Shown piece by piece: positions 59,471 through 64,000 of a stretch of 64,000 nt of DNA (positions within the stretch are counted from its first letter, which is position 1; every line of letters starts with the position of its first letter). The stretch lies in contig CAWESL010000017.1 of the NCBI GenBank assembly GCA_963811705.1, forward strand, positions 1-64,000, given 5' to 3'. Below the pieces are notes generated by a model that was not told the origin of the DNA, made no database searches, and worked only from the letters and a program-made list of their open reading frames with translations. The DNA is from DATJPR01 sp963811705 (lineage in GTDB: Bacteria > Bacteroidota > Ignavibacteria > UBA10030 > UBA6906). The position numbers were made by a program, and so were the translations under genes.

Positions 59471-60652
59471 ATGAAATTCCTACAAACATTCCACTGGACA
59501 TTCTGGAAGGTCGTCGCCGCTGTTCTCATGGTCGTCGGACTCGTCGCCGCAGTTGACCGGTACGCGTTCGGCCTTGGCGCGACCACCAATCTCAAAGACA
59601 CGTTTCCGTGGGGCATCTGGATCGGGATCGATATCCTGGTCGGCGTCGGTCTGGCGGCGGGCGGATTCACGGTCGCCGCAACGGTCTACCTCTTTAATCT
59701 CGAACGCTTTCGCCCGATCCTGCGTCCGACCATTCTTACCGCTTTCCTCGGCTATGTGCTCGTGATCTGCGGGCTCATGGCGGACCTCGGTCGACCGTGG
59801 GCCATCTGGCACGCGATGATCATGTGGAACCCGCACTCGGTCATGTTCGAGGTTGCGTGGTGCGTGATGCTCTATACCACGGTGCTCGCGCTCGAATTCA
59901 GCCCGGTCGTTCTGGAAAAGTTCAAGCTGCACGCCGCGTTGAAGGTCATGAAAACCATCACGATCCCCCTGGTGGTCCTCGGGGTCGTGCTTTCCACGCT
60001 GCACCAGTCGTCGCTCGGATCGCTGTTCCTCATTATCCCGGGACGAATGCACCCGCTCTGGTATTCCAACGTCATCCCGTTCCTGTTCTTCATCTCCTGC
60101 GTCGGCGCAGGTCTGGCGATGACGATCTTCGAATCGTTCCTTTCCTCACGCAGCTTCGGCCGCGAAGTCGAGCTCCCGCTTCTTGTCGACCTCGCGCGAG
60201 TCCTGGTCGTTGTCCTGGCCCTCTTCTTCACGGTCCGGGTTCAGGACCTGATCAACCGGAATGCGCTGCAGTATGTCTTCGATGGGTCGTATCAGAGTTA
60301 CCTGTTCCTTCTTGAAATTTCCCTTGGGGTGATCATCCCCTTCGCCCTCCTGCTGATCCCGAAAATCCGGACCTCCAAGACCGGCCTGTTCTATTCCGCC
60401 GTTCTTGTTCTCCTCGGGTTCGTCGCAAACCGGATGAACACCGCCATCACCAGTATGGAACATTGGCCAAGCCGGACGTACATCCCGAGCTGGCAGGAGT
60501 TGGGAATCACGATGGGTCTGGGTGCGACAGGGTTCGTGGCGTTCACGGTCATTGCCAAATACTTCAAGGTCTTCGGAGAGCATCCTCACACCGGTCAGGA
60601 AGAAGTGCAGGATCAGGACAGCGTGCCGCTCCGCGCAGTTGCCATGAAGTAG
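59471..60652 (+). CDS. NrfD/HybB-type integral membrane quinone-interacting subunit
   Basis: A 393-residue protein with about ten membrane helices and NrfD/PsrC/HybB features: FPWGIWIGIDILVGVGLAAGGFTVAATVYLFNLERFRPILRPTILTAFLGYVLVICGLMADLGRPWAIWHAMIMWNPHSVMFEVAWCVMLYTTVLALEFSPVV, then VVLGVVLSTLHQSSLGSLFLIIPGRMHPLWYSNVIPFLFFISCVGAG. The HQSSLG and WNPHSVMFE motifs are typical of the HybB branch. No catalytic molybdopterin, hydrogenase or multiheme subunit is next to it, so its partner is probably the lipoyl-like proteins or an unlinked enzyme. It ends at a rho-independent terminator. Confidence 0.92.
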   Translation: MKFLQTFHWTFWKVVAAVLMVVGLVAAVDRYAFGLGATTNLKDTFPWGIWIGIDILVGVGLAAGGFTVAATVYLFNLERFRPILRPTILTAFLGYVLVICGLMADLGRPWAIWHAMIMWNPHSVMFEVAWCVMLYTTVLALEFSPVVLEKFKLHAALKVMKTITIPLVVLGVVLSTLHQSSLGSLFLIIPGRMHPLWYSNVIPFLFFISCVGAGLAMTIFESFLSSRSFGREVELPLLVDLARVLVVVLALFFTVRVQDLINRNALQYVFDGSYQSYLFLLEISLGVIIPFALLLIPKIRTSKTGLFYSAVLVLLGFVANRMNTAITSMEHWPSRTYIPSWQELGITMGLGATGFVAFTVIAKYFKVFGEHPHTGQEEVQDQDSVPLRAVAMK

Positions 60653-60680
60653 TCGGCATTGCTATTGCACAGACGTGAGT

Positions 60681-60729
60681 CAAGCAGGCAGGGCACCTTC
60701 TCGCAGATGCTCTGCCTGCTTGCGTTTTT
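60681..60729 (+). terminator. Rho-independent terminator after the NrfD-type gene
   Basis: CAAGCAGGCAG at 60681-60691 pairs with CTGCCTGCTTG at 60712-60722, followed within 2 nt by TTTTT at 60725-60729. It separates the redox genes from the regulator genes. Confidence 0.8.
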
Positions 60730-60754
60730 GTCCGGAATGAGGGAGAAAGCCAAC

Positions 60755-60859
60755 ATGCGAAAAAATGCAACACTCGTTCCCACCTATGAGAATCTGCCAC
60801 AAATCCCTGCGTGGAACCCCTTCGAAAGGGAGTTCCTTCGCCATATCGCGATGGGATAG
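60755..60859 (+). CDS. Possible 34-residue small protein
   Basis: An ATG at 60755 is preceded by GGGAG, and the frame MRKNATLVPTYENLPQIPAW continues to a TAG at 60857. The peptide has no membrane segment or known motif. It sits alone between a terminator and the kinase gene. Random occurrence cannot be excluded; a leader for the kinase transcript is also possible. Confidence 0.3.
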   Translation: MRKNATLVPTYENLPQIPAWNPFEREFLRHIAMG

Positions 60860-60873
60860 AAGGGTTTCCGGCT

Positions 60874-60894
60874 GGCACGGTTTGTGAAAGTGCC
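60874..60894 (+). promoter_or_regulatory. Inverted repeat and partial sigma-54-like element before the kinase gene
   Basis: GGCAC at 60874-60878 and GTGCC at 60890-60894 form an inverted repeat 9 bp before the kinase ATG. The first half belongs to TGGCACG at 60873-60879, a perfect -24 box, but no TTGC follows at the -12 position. It may be an activator site or chance. Confidence 0.3.
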
Positions 60895-60903
60895 GAGACG
60901 GCC

Positions 60904-62574
60904 ATGCTACGCAATTTCTCAAAACTCCCCCGGATCACACGGACCATCGCGTTCAAACTTTTCCTTGTGATCACGCTTGCCCAGACGCTGACGCTTCTGG
61001 TTCTCACGATTGTGACCATCAGGGTTCAGGAGAAGAACCTGATGGACAGCGTCCAGATGAGCGGCCAGCGCGTCAGCGACGTGATCGCGCGATCGATGCG
61101 TTACAGCATGCTCTTAAACCGGCGGGAGGATGTCCACGAGATCGTCTCTTCCGTCGGCGGTCACGAGGGCATCGAAGACATCCGCATCTACAATAAGCAG
61201 GGCGAAGTGGTGTTCGGAACCCGGAGCAGCGACATTCACACGAAGGTCGACGCCCATGCCGAGGCATGCGTCAGTTGCCATAACGGAAATGGCCTCGACC
61301 ATCCGTATCACGTTGCCGAGACGCTCTCCCGCATCTTTACGAACGCCGAAGGGAAGAGGGTCCTCGGTCTCATAACGCCGATCCGCAACGAGCCGCAATG
61401 TGCGAATGCCGACTGCCACGCCCATCCTCCGGAAAAAACGATCCTCGGCGTCCTGGACGTCAAGATGTCGCTGACGGCGATCGACGGGCAGCTCGCCGAT
61501 CAACGGAAGACGCTTCTGAGCATTTCTGTTGCCACCGTGCTCATGATCGGACTCCTCTCGGGGATTTTCATCTGGCTGGTGGTGCGTCGGCCGGTCAAAC
61601 GCCTCATGGTCGGCATGGACCGGGTCTCGACGGGCGACCTCGGCCATCACCTCACGTCCAAATCGCGTGACGAACTGGGACAACTCGCGGCGAAGTTCAA
61701 TGCGATGATCGACGAACTCGACCGCGCACGTGCAGAGATCACCGGATGGTCGCAAACACTCGAGGCGAAAGTGCGTGAAAAGACGGCTGACCTCGAGAAG
61801 GTGCACCGGCAGATGGTCAGAGTGGAGAAGATGGCCTCTCTCGGAAACCTGGCGTCCAGCGTCGCACACGAATTGAACAACCCGCTGGAAGGCATCCTGA
61901 CCTTCGCCCGACTCCTGGTGAAACGCATACGCAAGACGTCCCTTCCCCCGGAGGAGGTTTCCTCCTATTGCAGCGACCTCACCCTCGTCGCTGACGAGGC
62001 GCAACGATGTGGCAACATCGTAAAAAATCTTCTCCTGTTTGCGCGACAGGGCGGCGCCACGTTCCAAACCATCCAACTCAAAACAATTGTCGACCGCTGC
62101 ATTCTCCTGTTAAACCATCATGCGCAAATGCGGCAAATCGCGCTCCTGTCCGGGATCGAGGGGAGCGATTCTCTTGAATGTGATCCCAACCAGATTCAGC
62201 AAACGTTCATCGCATTGATTATGAATGCCATTGAAGCGATGGCGGGGGCGAATCAGGCAGGCGGAGCAGTTCGGATCTCCGCCGTCCGGGAAGGGGACGC
62301 CATGGCGATCCGCGTGTCGGACAACGGTCCCGGAATGACGGACGAAGTGAAAGCGCATATCTTTGAACCGTTCTTTACGACAAAATCCGAAGGGAAGGGT
62401 GTCGGGCTCGGCCTCGCCATCGTCTTCGGCATTGTGGAACGCCATCACGGGTCGATCGAAGTGGAGTCCGGCGTGGGGAACGGTACGACCTTTACCATGA
62501 TCCTGCCGTTGAAACAGCCTCCGCAGACAGACACCCGTCCTGCGAAGACCGCCTACGAAGGAATACGCCAATGA
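60904..62574 (+). CDS. Sensor histidine kinase with periplasmic heme-c-like motifs (NtrB class)
   Basis: A 556-residue membrane kinase. Helix 1 (FKLFLVITLAQTLTLLVLTIVTI) is followed by a periplasmic sensor of about 170 residues. It contains EACVSCHNGNG (CxxCH, residues about 122-126) and QCANADCHAHPPEKTILGVLDV (CX4CH), both candidate c-heme sites. Helix 2 (LLSISVATVLMIGLLSGIFIWLVV) is followed by a HAMP domain, a HisKA helix with phospho-His in LGNLASSVAHELNNPLEGILTFARLL, and an HATPase with EAMAGANQAGG (N box), DNGPGMTDEVKAHIFEPFFTTKSEGKGVGLGLAIVFGIVERHHG. The start is the ATG at 60904. It overlaps the regulator gene by 4 nt (ATGA), a classic kinase-regulator pair. Confidence 0.9.
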   Translation: MLRNFSKLPRITRTIAFKLFLVITLAQTLTLLVLTIVTIRVQEKNLMDSVQMSGQRVSDVIARSMRYSMLLNRREDVHEIVSSVGGHEGIEDIRIYNKQGEVVFGTRSSDIHTKVDAHAEACVSCHNGNGLDHPYHVAETLSRIFTNAEGKRVLGLITPIRNEPQCANADCHAHPPEKTILGVLDVKMSLTAIDGQLADQRKTLLSISVATVLMIGLLSGIFIWLVVRRPVKRLMVGMDRVSTGDLGHHLTSKSRDELGQLAAKFNAMIDELDRARAEITGWSQTLEAKVREKTADLEKVHRQMVRVEKMASLGNLASSVAHELNNPLEGILTFARLLVKRIRKTSLPPEEVSSYCSDLTLVADEAQRCGNIVKNLLLFARQGGATFQTIQLKTIVDRCILLLNHHAQMRQIALLSGIEGSDSLECDPNQIQQTFIALIMNAIEAMAGANQAGGAVRISAVREGDAMAIRVSDNGPGMTDEVKAHIFEPFFTTKSEGKGVGLGLAIVFGIVERHHGSIEVESGVGNGTTFTMILPLKQPPQTDTRPAKTAYEGIRQ

Positions 62575-63917
62575 AAAAGAATGACGTCGGAATTCTGGTT
62601 GTCGACGACGAATTGATTGTCCGGGAGTCCCTGACGAAGTGGTTTCTCGAAGACGGGTTCCGCGCGGAGTCCGCCGAAAATGCGGCGGCAGCCCTCAAAA
62701 AACTCCAGTCGTCGCAATGGACGATCCTCCTTGTCGATATCAAAATGCCCGGCATGGACGGCATCGAACTCTTGCAGCGCGTCCGGGAGATCGACAAGAA
62801 CATCGTCGTCATCATCATCACGGCGTTTGCTTCCGTCGACACCGCGGTCAAGGCGCTGAAGGAGGGGGCGTATGACTACATTACCAAACCGATCGATCCC
62901 GACTACCTCGACCACATCGTGGAGAAGGCCCTCAAGCAGCAGGAACTTCTGGTGGAAAATCAGCAACTGAAGAACCGCGTCTCGGAGATGACGGAAGAAA
63001 CCGAAATCATCGGAGACTCGGACGAAATGAAGCACGTCATGGAACTCGTCCGGACGGTTGCCGCCGCCGACACGACGGTCATGGTCCGCGGCGAAAGCGG
63101 GACGGGGAAGGAACTGGTCGCGAAGTCCATTCATAACCTTAGCGGGAGGCGGTATTTTCCGCTGGTGACCGTGAACTGCGGCGGAATGACGGAGTCGTTG
63201 CTGGAGAGCGAATTGTTCGGGCACGAGCGGGGGGCATTCACCGGAGCCCAGTACCGGCGCAAAGGCAAAGTCGAGCTTGCCGATGGAGGCACCCTCTTTC
63301 TCGACGAGATCGGGAACATCGATGCCAAGACCCAGATGGACCTGCTCCGGGTCATCGAAACGAAACAGTTCATGCGCGTGGGCGGAAGTGAGACCGTTCA
63401 TTCGGACTTCCGCATCATCTGCGCGACCAACAGGGATCTGGAAAAAGCCGTCAAGGAAGGGGCGTTCCGCGAAGATCTGTACTATCGTCTCAACGTCTTC
63501 ACGATCGAGCTGCCGCCGCTCCGCGCCCGGCGCGGAGACATCGCAAAACTTGCGCACTTCTTTCTGGAACGATACGCCAAGGCGATGAACAAGGAAGTGA
63601 CGGGCTTCACTCCGGAAGCCATGTATGCACTGAAGGCGTACGACTGGCCCGGCAATGTCCGGGAACTGGAAAATGCGATTGAACGCGCGATGGTCGTGGC
63701 TCCGTCCACGATGATCGATCGGTGCCATCTCCCCGTCCAGGCGGCGGTGTCCACGACGGCGGAAGGGAAACGCATTGAAGATGTGGAGCACAGGCATATC
63801 GAAGCGATTCTCCGCGAAACGGGGTGGAACATCAGCCGGAGCGCTTCGATCCTGGATATCGATCGCGTGACGTTGTATCACAAAATCGAGAAATACGGCC
63901 TGAAGCGTTCGCCGTGA
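62571..63917 (+). CDS. NtrC-family sigma-54-dependent response regulator
   Basis: A 448-residue activator: receiver domain (GILVVDDELIVRESLTKWFLEDGF, phospho-Asp in ILLVDIKMPGMDGIELL, KPIDPDYLDH), a linker, an AAA+ domain with Walker A MVRGESGTGKELVAKSIH, the sigma-54-contact motif GAFTGA in HERGAFTGAQYRRKGKVELADGGTLFLDEIGNID, RVGGSETVHSDFRIICATNRDL, and a Fis-type HTH (HIEAILRETGWNISRSASILDIDRVTLYHKIEKYGL). The GAFTGA motif is intact, so it can activate sigma-54 polymerase. The neighbouring kinase is its likely partner, and the redox genes at 57312 are its likely target. Confidence 0.94.
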   Translation: MKKNDVGILVVDDELIVRESLTKWFLEDGFRAESAENAAAALKKLQSSQWTILLVDIKMPGMDGIELLQRVREIDKNIVVIIITAFASVDTAVKALKEGAYDYITKPIDPDYLDHIVEKALKQQELLVENQQLKNRVSEMTEETEIIGDSDEMKHVMELVRTVAAADTTVMVRGESGTGKELVAKSIHNLSGRRYFPLVTVNCGGMTESLLESELFGHERGAFTGAQYRRKGKVELADGGTLFLDEIGNIDAKTQMDLLRVIETKQFMRVGGSETVHSDFRIICATNRDLEKAVKEGAFREDLYYRLNVFTIELPPLRARRGDIAKLAHFFLERYAKAMNKEVTGFTPEAMYALKAYDWPGNVRELENAIERAMVVAPSTMIDRCHLPVQAAVSTTAEGKRIEDVEHRHIEAILRETGWNISRSASILDIDRVTLYHKIEKYGLKRSP

Positions 63918-64000
63918 ACCCGATCCTTCTTCTCCCACTCGGGGGTGCGGATCGCAGCATCGTGTCCGCACTGTGCCGTCCTCTTCGGGAGGTCACGGGA
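63914..64000 (+). CDS. Partial gene at the right edge, probable archaemetzincin
   Basis: A GTG at 63914 overlaps the regulator stop by 4 nt (GTGA). The 29 codons up to the window edge read VNPILLLPLGGADRSIVSAL followed by a helix-like CRPLREVTG. The pattern of a strand ending PLG, an Asp, then a helix resembles the N terminus of archaemetzincins, a family of small zinc peptidases with HExxHxxGLxHC that cannot be seen here. The start is plausible; the family call is tentative. Confidence 0.45.
   Translation, partial: MNPILLLPLGGADRSIVSALCRPLREVTG

Overview
The window looks like chromosomal DNA of a fairly GC-rich Gram-negative bacterium of the Bacteroidota/Chlorobi side, most likely an Ignavibacteria- or Kryptonia-like lineage. 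Two proteins end in a type IX secretion (T9SS, type A) sorting domain of the QNYPNPFNPxTTI...MKLLLLR form. There are several small outer-membrane barrel candidates, and EF-P has the PGNxRAF tip seen in Bacteroidota. The assignment rests on protein character only.

Region 1 (1-14.63 kb) is the most unusual part. It is an integron-like array of 16 repeats in one orientation. Each repeat starts with a GCCTAAC-type R'' box followed by AA and ends with GGCC plus a GTTAGGC-type R' box. Each inter-repeat segment holds one gene or one toxin-antitoxin (TA) pair. The repeats behave like attC recombination sites but are long (118 to about 340 bp), modular and rich in nested hairpins. Arm pairs and an internal bulged hairpin co-vary between copies. 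Ten cassettes point rightward and mostly encode small lipoproteins, outer-membrane barrel candidates, membrane proteins and a T9SS substrate. Five cassettes are leftward: four TA modules (DUF4160/DUF2442, two Phd/RelE-ParE pairs, BrnT/BrnA) and a VOC protein. Three of the TA modules have consensus sigma-70 promoters beside the neighbouring repeat. No integrase is in the window; from the site orientation it would be left of position 1, or absent.

Region 2 (14.6-32.6 kb) is ordinary chromosome. It holds a second T9SS protein, a GH27-like alpha-galactosidase, small membrane proteins and a SPOR protein, then a leftward run FAH-hydrolase/parA-like/M23 peptidase/valS/M16 peptidase/glcD-like, then purM.

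Region 3 (32.6-50.2 kb) has efp, accB-accC-gcvH, a TetR-controlled YbhGFSR-like ABC exporter with its own TolC-type channel and a split YbhF, a phosphoesterase-like protein, DUF2461, and a leftward MacAB-like exporter.

Region 4 (50.2-64 kb) has acs, a receiver-plus-PEP-synthase-N-domain protein, gdhA and a compact redox locus. That locus comprises two membrane-anchored GcvH-like proteins, a four-cluster Fe-S protein, an NrfD-type membrane subunit, a histidine kinase with heme-c-like motifs and a sigma-54 activator, with a near-consensus sigma-54 element at the head. The window ends inside a probable archaemetzincin gene.
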